Assembly (NCBI GenBank): GCA_029953675.1
Contig: JAMWBK010000004.1
Span: forward strand, 1,488,001 to 1,552,000
Source: Rhodosorus marinus
Lineage: Eukaryota; Rhodophyta; Stylonematophyceae; Stylonematales; Stylonemataceae
DNA: 64,000 nt
Reading direction: 5' to 3'
Under the pieces are notes generated by a model. The model saw nothing but the letters and a program-made list of their open reading frames with translations, did not search any database and was not told the origin of the DNA. Below are positions 43,522 through 56,131 of this stretch, piece by piece (positions within the stretch are counted from its first letter, which is position 1; every line of letters starts with the position of its first letter). The position numbers were made by a program, and so were the translations under genes.

Positions 43522-45098
43522 TTGAAGGGCAGCAGATAGGGAGACTAATAACCAGATTGAAGGAATTCACTTCTTGGTGCGAAGGGACATTGAGACGTGC
43601 GAAAACACGATGGCCATATATGCGGACTACCACGCACAGCCACTCGAACTATCCCTCTGCGAGCTGTATTTAATAGGGTCACTCGGCCAAGCGGCAGAAT
43701 CGTTGCAACTAGCCGCAGAGGCAGATCCTTCCAGAAGACGCAGATCAGTACGCAGGGTCAAGGCAATATTCACTGGCAGTGTCATAGACGTTTCTTTTCA
43801 AAGCAGCGAGCTGCCTTCTGTGGATCCTCAGTCCTGAGACCTCGCTCCAAGGAGAATCGAAATTGTTGGAGATCAGCAGTGGGACTTTATCCTTTTTGGT
43901 TTTCCAGGAACACTGGTTTTCTCCTGAATGGTGAAGCGAGACGTTCATGTCCTTCGACTTTAGGCGAAGACGTTCACGTTCACTGCCAACTGGACGTCTG
44001 CTCCAAGTCAGGTATTGGCCTGAAAACCCTAGAAAGTGTTCTGGTAGATTACTGGTGTCCTTGATCGTGGTAAAAGGCTACTACTTGCCTCTCAAGGCTG
44101 GTGTGCGGAATAGGTCTTCGCCTGCACGTTTTTTAAATCAGGCTCTCTCTTTCAAACTATGGAAGCCAACACCGCCCGCGGTAGAGGTATCGTTTGTTGA
44201 AAACCTTGTGAGATATCTCTGGAGTGAGCGACCTAATTCCTGTTCGCTGACATTGGCCTGCTCCTCTTTTTCATCCCGAGAATACGATTGGCCTGATCCT
44301 CCCACGTTTCAATCCGCCTGATTCCTTTCACCGCTCACAAACTGATTTAGCCTGCTTTTGCGCATCAATTGAGTTGACGCGGAGTCTTTTTAATCCAGGC
44401 TTAAGTCAGTTCTAAGCGCTCTAATCGATACTTTAACACACACGTCGAGCAAAAAAAAAGTCGAAACCAACCCAGTCGCGCCAGATATCAACGAGGTAGC
44501 ATCCTCCACACATCGATAATCGATGCAATCCACGGCCGTGAACAAATCCATATTATTTGCACACATTCGAAATTATTATGGACTATTGTGGAGGAAACAA
44601 ACTAATTGTTTTTAAATATTACCATCCGTGGGACACTCCGTATTGATCAAATAATCAATATTTTAAATTATATTTACTAAATTTAGTTAATTTTATCCTT
44701 TACTATGGTTTCAAAACACCTGTTGTCCCCCATTCGTGCAAATATTATGGAACATTGTATCCTAAGCAAAAAAAATTAAAAATGGATACGACAGGGTTAG
44801 TGTGCGCCAGGGTGGAGGGGAGGGGGGGGGAAGGAGGTCAGTGGAGATTACTGGGTACTCTGGAAGAAGGCTTTGTACATAGCACACATAATACATAGGA
44901 ATATGGAGCGGTGAAGAAGAGCCGGTTCATTGTGAGGAAGGGGCTTAGCTGAGCTGATCGAGGTTTTTGAGGGTGGGGTGGGTGAGTTGAGTGGGTTGCT
45001 GAGGTTGTTTTGCTTCCGAGTTTTTCGGCAGGACGCTGGCGAAGTCTCGTCACTGAAGAAATTCTTTGTTTTGCTTTCAGGGGTAGATTCAACTGAAG
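43522..45098. other. spacer, 1.6 kb
   Basis: 43522-44320 contains open frames on both strands (for example 43597-44064 +) with no recognised product. 44380-44790 is AT-rich and includes the palindrome ATCGATAATCGAT near 44512 and two related ATTATGGA[AC] stretches. 44811-45098 is the G-rich leader of UTP25. Confidence 0.45.
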
Positions 45099-47980
45099 AT
45101 GGGAAAGAGAAGCCAAGGGGGAGGAAGGGGACGTGGAAAGGGTCGTGGGAAAAGAAGGAAGAAGGGGAGCCCTGAGCGACTTCTCCGAAGTGAGCTCCGG
45201 CGTTCTAAGACTCTGGACAGGGTTGCGGTTGCGTCAGTGGAAAACATTGCGAATGAAGAGGATGAGCAGGACATTTACGATGAGGTTGAGGCTGGAAGCA
45301 GCCAGGGGGAGGACGCTTATGGGTCTTTGGTTGGGATTCTGGGCAACTCCGGGTTTGAGACTGCCAAAGAATCACCAGGTTCAAGTGATCGAGAGTCGTT
45401 CGAGGACAGCGCGGGCGAAGGAGATAATTGCGAGGAAGGATTTTCGGATGAAGAAGACGATCCAGATTTGAACGAAAAGGAAGCTGAAGAGGAGCCGAGT
45501 CTGGAAATTAACCCAAGTGACGGAGCCAAGGCATTGGATGCCGAGCACGACCTGCTCGAACCTGTTCTGGACAAGAAAACGCGTGAAAAGGTTCAGAAGA
45601 ACGATCAAAAGTGGGAAAAGCAGTGCGAACTCGGTACAAGGCTCCGGTATCAGGTATCTCATTTGCCGATTTGTAACTTCTGGGAAAACTTCTCACCCAG
45701 CTCCTCTAAACAATACTATTTTCCACTTCGACGCAACAGTTCCGTCGAAGTCATGCACAATGTCCCGCTCCTAAGAGTCTTGAAGTGTTCTCCGAGATCG
45801 GTCAGACGGGAATTTCGTTGCGGATGAAGACGCAATACGAACATTGGATGGGAACCACCAGCCTATCCGAGAGTGCAGGAGCTTTTGCGGCCTCGGTTTC
45901 GAGCTATAGGGACGTGCTTTGGACGGTCAAAACGGAACCAGAAGAGATGCACGAACTTGAACAAGTTCTAGCATCGTGGGTTGTTTCTCACGTCCTGCGC
46001 GCTCGAACTCGAGTGCTCCGTCACTCCGCTCAGTTGCGAGCTTCGAAGCAGCAAGACACGGATTCAGCCGATGTGCAACATCAGAACGGTGAGCATTGAA
46101 TGAAGCATCGATTTGGGTGCAAAGAAGAAAGCCTTAGAAGCGAGCGCGATGTGCCATTCTCTTCGCGCTGTTTTAGGCCATGAAGATCCCTCATCTAGGG
46201 TGCAAGACCAGGGTTTCACGAGGTGCAGGGCACTTATCATCCTTCCATATCGGTCCAGTGCATACAAATTTGTGACGTCTCTGTGCGAGTTAACCGTTCC
46301 GCCTACTGATGGTTCGGAGAAGAGCCAAATTGTCAACAAGAAGCGCTTCAAAGAGTCCTTTGGATCTGTAAGTTCGGCATTGACGGTCCCTCTGATGCTA
46401 TAGGAATCGACTAGGAGTAGTTATTATCTGTTCTTGCTTCCCTAGTGCGACGTGAAATGATGATTATCGCAGTCCGACTTCCCCAAAGCGTGGTCAATAG
46501 AGGGATACTACTCCGATCTCCTGTTGTACTTGCGTGCAGCCTGTCGACTGCTGTCGATGATTATGGAATTGATCATTCAACCTTTGGCTGAGCTTCGAAT
46601 TCTTATAATTGACTAGGTGGAGGAGGAAGAGGACGAGGAGACGAAGCGAAAGAAACCAGACGACTATTGGGAATTGTTCTCCGGAAACACAGATGACGAC
46701 TTTCTGCTTGGAATACAAATGGGAAGGAGGACTGTTCGATTGTTTTCAAGCTACTATGCTAGTGATGTGATCGTAGGGTCGCCAGTTGGCATCCGAAGGC
46801 AAATCGAGTCCGAAGTCGCCGAGGCTAGTGAGGACACGAAGGAGGAGGCATCTCGGGCTGCGTCGGATTTTCTCTCATCGGTGGAGATGTTGGTTGTGGA
46901 CGGAGTTCGATCCTTGTCCATGCAGAACTGGGATCATCTGAACTTTTTGTTCAAGAATCTGAACAACATGCCGGGTAGAATCAGAGATACGGACTTTTCC
47001 CGAGTACGCCCGTACTTTCTCGATGACTTGATGAAGATGTATCGTCAAACAATCTTCCTTGCCGAGTAAGATACGAAGAATGTAGCAAGCGCTCTAGGTT
47101 TTCAAGTCGGAAACTAATGATTTGGAATTTCTGTGACTCAGGTACACAACACCACGCCTGTTGAGCTTGTTCCGATCATGCCTGAACCACTCTGGCAAAC
47201 TTTGGATTCGTGATCTTTCGCTTGTGGGGACGAACTCACGCATTCTACAGAGGACGAAGCAGGTATTTAGCGAACAGCAAAAAAGAAGGCAGATCGCTGC
47301 AGTCCCGAGAACATACGTCATCCTAAGATTATATCATGTATGCACCTAGGTTTTCAACCTCATACCCGGAACCAGTCTGGCAGTTGAATCAGCAACAAAC
47401 CGGTTCGACTTCTTTGTGAAAAACACTTTACCACATTTGCGAGAATCGGTGAGCTCCGGAGTCCTTATCTTCGTGTCGAACTACTTTGATTATGTTCGGC
47501 TTCGAAACCATTTCGTGAAGCTTCGAAAGGACTCGAGTAGTTTCCGGTTTGCTGGAGTTTCGGAGTACAGCAAAGGACCAGAGATTACGCGGTCACGGTC
47601 AAGGTAAGCTTCATTCATTACCCTTTTAGCATGTCCAATTGGGATCAAGATCTCATTAGTTGCTCTCTCGACATCGCGTGCTTGAAACGTGCAGGTTCTA
47701 TCACTCGCAGGTTGACTACTTGATTGTTTCGGAACGGTTTCACTTTTTTTTTCGATACCGGTTGCGAGGGGCCAAGATGATTCTCTTCTATTCTCTCCCT
47801 GAGAATGATCACTTTTACCCGGAATTCGTGAACATGTTAGAGACAGGATCTGGAAGCCCCTGCACGGTGCTGTCGCTCTACGACAGCTACGACCTCTTCG
47901 CTCTCGCGAGAGTTGTGGGCGAGAAGCGCGCTGCTCTCATGACGAAAAAGGGCGCGAAAAGCGTGTATCTAATGTACTGA
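45099..47980 (+). CDS. UTP25: UTP25/DEF, small-subunit processome component
   Basis: Seven exons: 45099-45653, 45740-46088, 46177-46367, 46617-47065, 47142-47262, 47350-47603, 47695-47980; 734 aa, matching yeast Utp25 and animal DEF. It acts in nucleolar 18S rRNA maturation. A basic RG/K-rich nucleolar-type start (MGKRSQGGGRGRGKGRGKRRKKG) precedes a long acidic low-complexity region, residues 50-160. The degenerate DEAD-box-like core follows: SSYRDVLW, VSHVLRARTRVLRH, QDQGFTRCRALIILPYRSSAYKFV, NKKRFKESFG, DDYWELFSGNTDDDFLLGIQ, ASDVIVGSPVGIR, VEMLVVDG, MQNWDHLNFLFKNLNNMP, and C-terminal LIVSERFHFFFRYRLRGAKMILFYSLPENDHFY. As in the family, ATPase motifs I and II are not intact. Assignment is firm. 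Confidence 0.95.
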
Positions 47981-48689
47981 CTAGCAATATTTAACGATCT
48001 TGTATGAACACCACTTCACCAGCTTTGTTCATAAAACTTTTCCGCTAAGGCATCGACTGTCACGCCGGGAACCAAAATCCTCAGCTCTGAACCTCCAGCT
48101 GTGGGGTTCGACGCAATCGAACGCATCAAAGCAAACGGGCAGTGGACGAAGCTTTTTCGGGCGCGCGCACCCGTGAAAACGAAGGCGAGAAGCCGTCCAG
48201 TCTCAAGCAAAGTACAGTTGGGTGGTACGCCCGAGTTTCAGAATAATTTCAACTGAAATAGCGCCACAGAAGTGGCTGGGGCCCATCGCTCTTGGCCCAC
48301 AGACTGAACTCTCAAATAGGTCCGGTCAGAAATGATCACAGATGATTCCGCTACAGAGCTGCTTGTTGACGTACCCTCAAAGCACTGCTCCAGTTGACCT
48401 GTTACTATTCCACAAACAGATGTTTTTGCCACGGTGGAAGGACTCCAAGTTCGTGTGAACCTTTTGACCATTTTTACACTTTTTACACTTTTCACACAAT
48501 CTACGCTTTTTTCATTACTGTATCTAAGGCCGATTGACCCTAGAATACTCTTTTTATGTACAGCTGTGAGCCATAATATTCAAAGAGTCTGTCCAGAACA
48601 CATAAGATAAGTCCTCCTCTCTCCGTAGATCTAGAGTTTTTCGTTTTTGTGCCTTTTTTTACGTAGGAAGTGGCCAACAAGGAACTAGA
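47981..48689. other. spacer with a possible small minus-strand gene
   Basis: Only the tentative minus-strand gene listed separately is suggested here. 48500-48689 is mixed sequence leading into the retrotransposon remnant. Confidence 0.4.
48016..48471 (-). CDS. tentative small gene, product unknown
   Basis: ATG 48471-48469 opens MVKRFTRTWSPSTVAKTSV..., open to a possible donor GTACGT near 48372. A downstream frame on the same strand, 48210-48016 (LLAFVFTGARARKSFVHC ... LVPGVTVDALAEKFYEQSW-stop), has coding-like composition and ends 35 bp from the end of UTP25, as convergent genes do here. A splice joining the two was not settled and no family is recognised. Could be a real small spliced gene or chance frames. 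Confidence 0.25.
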
Positions 48690-49190
48690 TCAATTCAACG
48701 GAATACAGATTTGAAGACAATCTGCCATTACCCTGAAAGGGTTGTGGTCTGTGCGAAGTATGAATCTTTGCGCCTCCACACACGCCCGGCAATGTAGCAC
48801 GGCCAGGGTTGAGGCAAGCAATTCTCATTCATATATCCAGTGGTTCTGCTCAGTAGCTGTTGTAACAACTTCGGCGAAAAGTACGCAATTGGACGCTCTC
48901 CGTCTTCGAAAGTCTGCAGTGGCACAGCACCCACTCCCTTGCTGCTGGCGTCCGTGAAAATTACGAATGTTTGCGTCAATTCCGGGATGCGAGGGACTGG
49001 CTGCTCATCAGCTTTTCCCGTAATGTGTCAAAAGCTTGTTGTTGCTAAGGTCCCCACCGAAAGTTGATGTCCTTCTTACTTAGGCCCGTCAAAGGTGCTG
49101 TGACGAGGCTGAACTTCGACGCATAACTGCGCAGATATCCCAGGGAAGCCCACGAAGGATCTTACGTCACATACATTCTCCGGAGCTCGC
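48690..49190 (-). mobile_element. Ty3/gypsy retrotransposon remnant (RT end plus RNase H), decayed
   Basis: Read on the minus strand, 49170-49030 encodes, across several frames, RAPENVCDVRSFVGF, GYLRSYASKFSLVTAPLTGL and SKKDINFRWGP, the end of a Ty3/gypsy reverse transcriptase (V-R-S-F-[LV]-G-x-x-x-Y-x-R ... A-P-L-T-x-L). 48979-48740 gives TFVIFTDASSKGVGAV and ERPIAYFSPKL of the adjoining RNase H, and the TDHNPF end is at about 48730 in another frame. The frames are shifted against each other at least three times and no LTRs, integrase or gag were found, so it is an old fragment. Confidence 0.88.
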
Positions 49191-50204
49191 CAGGTTTAAA
49201 GCAGTTAGTTTTCTAGTTTAGCTCAGCCGGACATTGCTGGAAGTCTGGGACTTCACAACGTCCGTCAGGACCGCTGATCATCGCGAGGTAAAAAATACCA
49301 GCAGACGATATGGAATTCTTAAAAAGGTTATTGGTAAGGGCAGGTGTGCTATTGTGAAACTGGGAACTACTAGCTGCACAGTGCGATCCAATCCCATGAC
49401 TTTTTTTTTGTACTTTTTTTTCCTTATACACGTATTCTATTTTTTCTTATGGGGGTATCCCTCCAGATGGGAGTGTTCAGGAAGGTTCTTTCCTCAACCC
49501 AAGAAAGATTGAATCAATCATTTTGGACACGAAAACACTTTTTTTGAAAGAAAATAGATTATATTCTTGGATCGACCCAATAGCCGAGGGTATGGCCCCC
49601 GGTTAAATGGCCATAACCAGTCAATTATTTTATTCTTACAATATACGTTGCCTTTTTAAAAACATAAATTAGATACATATGCCATTAAATATATATTGTT
49701 CAAGTGTCATAGATTGAATAGCTAAATACATTTAAGCTTGTACTCTTATGGGCTTTTCTTTTTAATAAAACTGTATAATAAATTGTACAGCGATTGGAAC
49801 GGTGGTGCAGTACCCCATGCTTAATTTCCTATAACTACGACTGATTCTTATTTTATACGAATAAATACGTATTAAATATCGCAATAAAATGTAGCGTTTT
49901 TTTAAAAAAGTAAAGCTATGAGATAAAATAGTAATGAGTAAATGTAAAGAAATAATTAGATAGGAGTTTAAGTGATAAAATTGTAAAAATGACTTTTGAA
50001 CGGTGTTATAGGAAATTAAAGTGGTGGTGGAGAATTCAATAGCTGCGAGAGAGTTGAGTGGAGATCTTTAGCCGGAGATGGAGGGGTTGGGATCTGGGAT
50101 CGGGGGTAGGGGGAGGAGAGGGAAGTAGTAGCTGGAATCGTGTTGAGTTTGGGACTGTGTTTGTATTGTCTTGTTTTTTTGTCTTTATTTTCAAGTGATC
50201 TAGA
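49191..50204. other. AT-rich block and acyl-CoA oxidase leader
   Basis: 49390-50015 is AT-rich with homopolymer runs and no coding capacity. 50020-50204 is a compact G-rich, C-poor leader ending at the acyl-CoA oxidase ATG. Confidence 0.5.
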
Positions 50205-52470
50205 ATGGAGGTTTTGAGGCTTAGCGAGCATCTTGCTGGACATCACTTTGAGAATCGGAATGAAATGTTCGCTCTGTTTGAGAGGGAGCCGGAGTTGTTT
50301 CGACCGAGGCATGACCTTGGGATGAGAGAAAGTCGGGAGTTGCTGATGAGACGATGGGAAAGATTACACGAACTGGGATACTTTAAGAACACAATCACGT
50401 CGAGGAATCCTGAGGATCACCTTCGGAGAATCGCCATGTCCGAGGTACGAGTGGATTTCTGAAGCCCTCGGGCGGGGCCTCGGCTCTTGACACTTTTGCC
50501 TCAATTGAATCTATCGCTTTTACTTCTGAATACTTGTTTGACGGGCACAGACATGCGAGTACCTTGATCATTCATTGTCAGTGAAGATGGGAGTTAATTA
50601 TGGGCTATTCGGGGGAGCCGTAGCTGGCTTGGGCACAGAGGAGCAAAGAGATTACTGGCTCCCCAAAGTCGAACGAAAAGAAATCATTGGCTGCTACGGG
50701 CTTTCAGAGCTAGGGGCTGGCTCGAACGTGAGAGGGATTCGAACCACGGCGACGTACGATCCCGGCAGTCGCTCGTTCGTCCTGCATACACCGACGGATG
50801 GCGCCCAAAAGTACTGGATAGGTGGTGCAGCGGAGTCAGCATGTCATTGCAGCGTGTTCGCATATTTAATCGTTGACAGGAAAAGACGAGGGATTCATGG
50901 ATTCGTTGTTCAAATTCGAGATTCCATTGGGGGCTCCCCAGTTCATGGCGTCACGATAGCTGACTGCGGGGATAAGTGGGGACTGAACGGTGTGGATAAC
51001 GGGAGGATTTGGTTTGATCGTGTAAAAATTCCTCGGAGCAATATGCTCATGAAACTCAGCCAAGTAGGTTTTCATCCTCAGCATTTTGGAATGCAGATTT
51101 TTGAGCCCCTCCCCGGGTAACACCAAAAGGGTCTTACTTCTGTCCTCTTCGTCTATCGGCTTTCAGGTATCAGAGGATGGCCATTACACGTCGATAGTGC
51201 AGAGCGAAAACGAACTGTTCGGAAGAACGTTGGCTCCACTTACTTCTGGACGAGTGTCCATAATATTCTCAGCGCTGAATGAGATGAAAGTGGGTACCTC
51301 CATCGCCATTCCGTACGCGAAAAGTCGGCAGGTGTTTGACAAGGAGCTGATGAGTGTGCAGACCCACCGGCATCGGTTGCTTCCATACGTGTGCGGCACG
51401 CTTGTAATGAACATTGTCGCCAACCCATTGAAGTTGCGGCTGTATGAGTCCGGTCTAGTCATCTCCAAAAAGTTCCATGTCCTCAGCGCCGGACTGAAGG
51501 CGTTGTCTACATGGGAAATGGAGCGTTGCCTTCAGGAATGCAGAGAGGCATGTGGTGGACAAGGGATGCTTTCTGAGAACCGCGTGGGTCCGCTACTTTC
51601 CGAGTTCAACGTGACCACCACGTTCGAAGGGGATAACCACGTTATGGTTCAGCAGGTACGTTTCTGCCCTTTCTCACATTCTCCCTTCGTCCTATCCGGT
51701 AGCTAGCATTCACTTAAGGTTCTCCACTGGTCGTTACAGGCGAGCAAAGTAGTCGTTAGTATGTACATGGAGGGGTTGAAGCAAGGAGAGTTCAGCGGAG
51801 ATCTGGACTTCTTGAACCGCGAGGAATTACCGCTGCAAGCAGAACCAAATGATATGTCGTTTATTCTTGAACTCATGCGAAGGCGCGTTCGCGGGTTGCT
51901 CCCAGCTCTTGTCCCAACCAGTGGGACCAGAGAAGCTGCTGAGAAGGAGCTCGTTCTATTTGTAAGCGTTCTTCGTCATAATGTATCCCATGAGCGAAAC
52001 GAGGCAACTGGCTCCGATTTCTAAAGGAGCCATGATGTCACAGCTTTGGGCTTAGCTCTGCCAGTCATGTTGTCACGAATTGCTATGTTCAATTCTGACG
52101 AAGGTTATTGTTCAAATCCTGCAAACGCTCACAGGAAGAGGTTGGAACTGCCTTCTGTGACCTGCTGATTTTCGAGAGTTTCGAGAAGGAATTAAACGAC
52201 AGCGCAGGACTCCCATGCAAGGATCTACTTATGAAAGCTGGATTGATCTACGGCTTAAGTCGTATTGACCGGGACTCGACCTTCAGCAGATCTGGTGCTC
52301 TTTCATCAGATGCGTCCTGGTCCGTAAGAAGAACTTACATGAAGGAACTTGATCGGTTTGTTGAATCTGGAATGATGGACTCCGCGATTGAGGCTTTTAG
52401 GGTTCCAGACTTTCTGAAGGCACCGATCTGCGGAGACTGGCTGTCGCACAATGCAAAGGCCAGACTTTAA
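50205..52470 (+). CDS. peroxisomal acyl-CoA oxidase
   Basis: Five exons: 50205-50444, 50551-51063, 51167-51655, 51740-51961, 52135-52470; 599 aa, slightly shorter than the usual 650-690. It catalyses the first, FAD-dependent step of peroxisomal beta-oxidation, giving trans-2-enoyl-CoA and H2O2. Seen: CYGLSELGAGSNVRGIRTTATYD (family: T-E-x-G-H-G-S-N-[VL]), HTPTDGAQKYWIGG, GVTIADCGDKWGLNGVDNGRIWFDRVKIPR, LNRFAxV-like GRTLAPLTSGR, CREACGGQGMLSENRVGPL, and the catalytic region TTFEGDNHVMVQQ containing the active-site Glu. The protein ends KARL, and ARL is a functional peroxisome signal (PTS1) in plants, which supports the location and the choice of stop. The C-terminal domain appears condensed; intron 51962-52134 is long (173 nt) and could hide a missed small exon. 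Confidence 0.94.
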
Positions 52471-53552
52471 CTTTTCCAGTGTCTCGTTGGTTTGTTGAGC
52501 GGCTAAGACCGGCAGACTTAAGCGACAAAGCACAAACCTGTGAACTTGCGGACAATGAGTCTACTTCTTTTGGAGCTCAAATTTTCGCCTGGCCTTCAAC
52601 GGGATGTCGGAGCTGCGAATGGACGACTTCCGCAACGAGTAGCTTGGTGATAAGTTGCTGTGCATCTTTTTGGGGGGGAGGGCGGGAGGAGCACCTCTCA
52701 AGAAGATCCAGGGTCTAGAGTCCGGAGGACCGGGAGAAGCAGAGTATCATTGAAGAGCGCAATGTGTTTTCAACAAATACGTTCTTTTGCAGAGAGCATC
52801 TTGGAGCTCGCTGTTCAGGTGTAGCGCAAGCTGTCAGTCTACCCACGATCTGACCGACAGTAGCGACGGAAAGGGGTTTAATAATTTACTAAATAATTCA
52901 AATGCAACGCAAGTTCCACCAATTAATGTAATACAAATTGCGTGAAAGCCAATCATGCCAAAGTTAGCTCACGTTTATTCGATTAAAACTGAACTTCCAT
53001 AGGCATTTGAAAAAGAATTTTTAGTTTGCTCGGCACGGATTTGTTAACAGATAAGTTTGCAATTCGTTAGCCAATCATACACCACCTAAGGACATCTGGC
53101 AAAACAGTATTAGCTGAAGGTTCTCATACCGGCGTTGATTCGTGAATATATCCACGGTTCCTTTTTTGGTTACTTCTTGCTGGATATAAATCTAGCTTCG
53201 GCCGCTTTTCTCTGGCACATTCGCCATCAGATTTTGGCCTGGGAAAAGTCCGTTAAAATAGGACCCGTCTCAATGGAATTGTTTTCATGAATATCGACCT
53301 GTTGAGTAATATGAGAAGGACGGTTGCGGGTAGGGGAGGATGTGGTGGGTTAGAGATCGAGTACAAGTCGTTTGTTGTGCTGAAACATAAATTTTTGTTA
53401 TGATCTTGGTCTTGAGCTGGTTAAATTTATTATTCGCATCCGTATCGATCTGAATTCCGGGTTGTGGAGGCGATTCCGTGTTGAGATAGTGGAAAGCTTT
53501 TGGGTCGCGTTCGTGTTTTTTTTTTTTTTCAGCAACCAGATCTTCCCGGAAC
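52471..53552. other. spacer with AT-rich block and PFK leader
   Basis: 52471-52860 is 3' flank with no recognised gene. 52870-53110 is AT-rich. 53285-53552 is the G-rich leader of the PFK gene, ending in a run of 13 T and CAG about 20 bases before the ATG, which may be a 5' UTR splice acceptor. Confidence 0.45.
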
Positions 53553-55861
53553 ATGGCGGACAAAGAGGCCATCGAAAAGATGCTTGATTCGCAAGAGCTT
53601 GATGATCGGGAGGACATGGATGGACAGAATCATCCTGAATCTATTCTCAAGTCCTCAAAAACGATGAGGGAAATTGTCGTGGATGATCAGAAGGATTCCT
53701 ACTCGAAGATTTTGGTACCAGGGAGTGACAGGGAGGCTTTTGGTTCATGTCCTATGGTGGGCTACAATCGATAATATGAGACCCGGATCCTTTCAGTGGA
53801 CGTTTAGTTAAGTATGTTTACGTCGTTATCCGATTTTCTTTTTTTTTGGCAGATCCGTGACTGGGCAAATGTTGGGGAGTACCCATCACCACTGCAGGCT
53901 ACGGGGAACGTTAGTAACTTCGTGTCAAATCATGAAACCGTGCTAGTGGATATTGTCGCCCACAAGGAAAATGAAACGGTTTCCCGTGAGTTCGTACGGG
54001 CTGGACCGCGAGAGTTCATAGCTTTTCACCCCAAGACGGTTAAGGTGCTACAATGCTCAGAGTTTCTTTTCTCAAAAGAAAAATATCTGATTAAGCTTGG
54101 ACTGCTACCGTTCATAGGCTTGTATTGTGACGTGCGGGGGTTTGTGTCCCGGACTGAACACCGTTGTTCGGGAGATCTTCTTCACTTTGGAAAAGCGGTA
54201 CGGAGTGGAGGAAATATACGGAATTCCTTATGGATACAAAGGTTTCCATTCGAAGAAACTCCAAATTAGAAAGCTCACGGTACGTCAAGTTCACATCGCG
54301 TCCATGCTTGAACGAATCTCGACACTGAAGCCTGAACTCTGCCGCCCCTATCGAAAGAAACGACTTGTGGATACCATCCACTACAAGGGAGGGACTTTCC
54401 TCGGTAGCTCTCGAGGAGGTCACGACACGCAGCTGATTACAGACTGTATCGAGAGGTATGGCTTCCGTCATGTTTACATTATTGGAGGGGACGGAACTCA
54501 TCGTGGAGCTCTGAAAATATACGGTAAGCTGTTTGTTCGATCCTCTTTTCACCCCTCCGGTACATAATAGTAACATCTCGCTCTGCTCCTTTTGCGCAGA
54601 GGAAATTCGACGACGGGGACTGAAGGTAGCACTTGTCGGGGTGCCGAAGACGATCGACAACGATGTTCCGCTAATTGACAAGAGCTTTGGTTTCGACACT
54701 GCGGTGGAAGAATCACAACGTGCTATACGTAGTGCCGTCGTTGAAGCGAAGAGCGGCATTCATGGTGAGCATTATGGCGAACCGGTGGTTTCGTTAATTA
54801 GTCGGCGGCTAGTCTCGCCAACCCCCTGTCAACATTGACTTTGCTGATTTTATTATGTGTAAGGTATTGGGCTGGTGAAGCTCATGGGAAGGCACGCTGG
54901 TTGGATTTGTGTGTACGGGACGCTCTCTAACAGAGATGTAGATATTTGTCTGGTACCGGAAGTGCCTTTTGAGCTGGAGGGCCCGAGGGTGAGAATCAGC
55001 GCCACTCGTATGGTGTTCCCTTTTTTTTTAGTCAGTGGATTCTCAACGCGCTCATGCCATTCCAACTCCAGGGCCTGTACCAAACTATACACGACTGTAT
55101 CAAGGCGAAAGGAAGGTGCGTCATCGTAGTCGCCGAAGGAGCTGGCATGGATCACATGCAGACAGGCAAGGAAGTGGAACGAGATCCTTCAGGTACGATG
55201 CACATTTCTTGTAGATTGGCCGGAACCTGTTCTGCGGACTTACACTGTACGTGCTTCACTGTTGTGCAGGCAATGTCAAGCTCGCTGATATTGGACTCTT
55301 CCTGAAGGCGGGCATCAACGCGTGGTTTTCCTACAACAAGATTGAGGTCAACTTAAAGTGAGTCGGTATGCACACTCCTTCCTCCAAATACCAACGACAC
55401 TCATCCTTGAGCGATCTTGTGAATGCCGCAGGTACATAGATCCCACGTACATGATCCGAACCGTTCCTCCAAACGGTGGGGATAGTTTGACCTGTGCGAT
55501 TCTAGCGCAAAACGCAGTCCACGGAGCCATGGCAGGTTTCAGGTAATACGGAGAGTTCACGCCACCCCCCAAAAAGAAGGGTTTCTAAATATCGAGATGC
55601 TCTTTCTTGTTTCACATGGCAGTGGTTTCTCCGCGGGTCTGATTAATACTCATAATGTTTTAATACCCATTGAGACTCTCAACAACACAAAGCCGAAAAC
55701 GGTACACTCCATATTCTCAAGACGCTAATGGACTGAGACTCTGCTTGACTAGCCTAAACTCTTACATTAATCTCCTTCCCACCCTCCAGATCCACGAGGG
55801 GTCGAGAATGTGGCAGAGAGTTCTCGACTCTACTGGCCAACCGAGTCTCCGGAGTCATTGA
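53553..55861 (+). CDS. ATP-dependent 6-phosphofructokinase, plant type
   Basis: Ten exons: 53553-53756, 53853-54044, 54118-54523, 54600-54764, 54864-54988, 55072-55192, 55270-55357, 55432-55542, 55623-55701, 55790-55861; 520 aa. It converts fructose 6-phosphate to the 1,6-bisphosphate. The order of motifs is that of plant PFKs: [124 protein letters not shown] at the position equal to E. coli Gly104 (GGDG) favours ATP over PPi as donor, while K in PKTIDND is as in plant ATP-PFKs. No transit peptide is evident in the acidic N-terminus, so it is probably cytosolic. It is the most intron-rich gene here relative to length. Confidence 0.95.
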
Positions 55862-56131
55862 CTCCAACATCCAGCTGGCCTCGTGGGATCAGGGCAAACA
55901 CAGAATAACCTAAAGAGAACTGGAGGCAAACACGTTCTACGAGATACCATGGCTATCTTGGAGAGCAGACTCAGCCTCGAAATTTTTTCAACATCTACAT
56001 AGCCGAGGGAAAGCAGGAAAATAAAAAAGTATGTAAGGTCATGGTTTGTAGGAAGACCAATCGTATCCCCAAACACCAAGCCATGCAGATGCGAAGTCAA
56101 GTTGGAATTTGTGTTTCTGAGTACCGGAGGA

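Noticed and set aside
43597-44064. 155-aa + strand frame after ALG8
   Set aside because: No recognised domain, competing frames of similar length in the same place, and no leader signature upstream.
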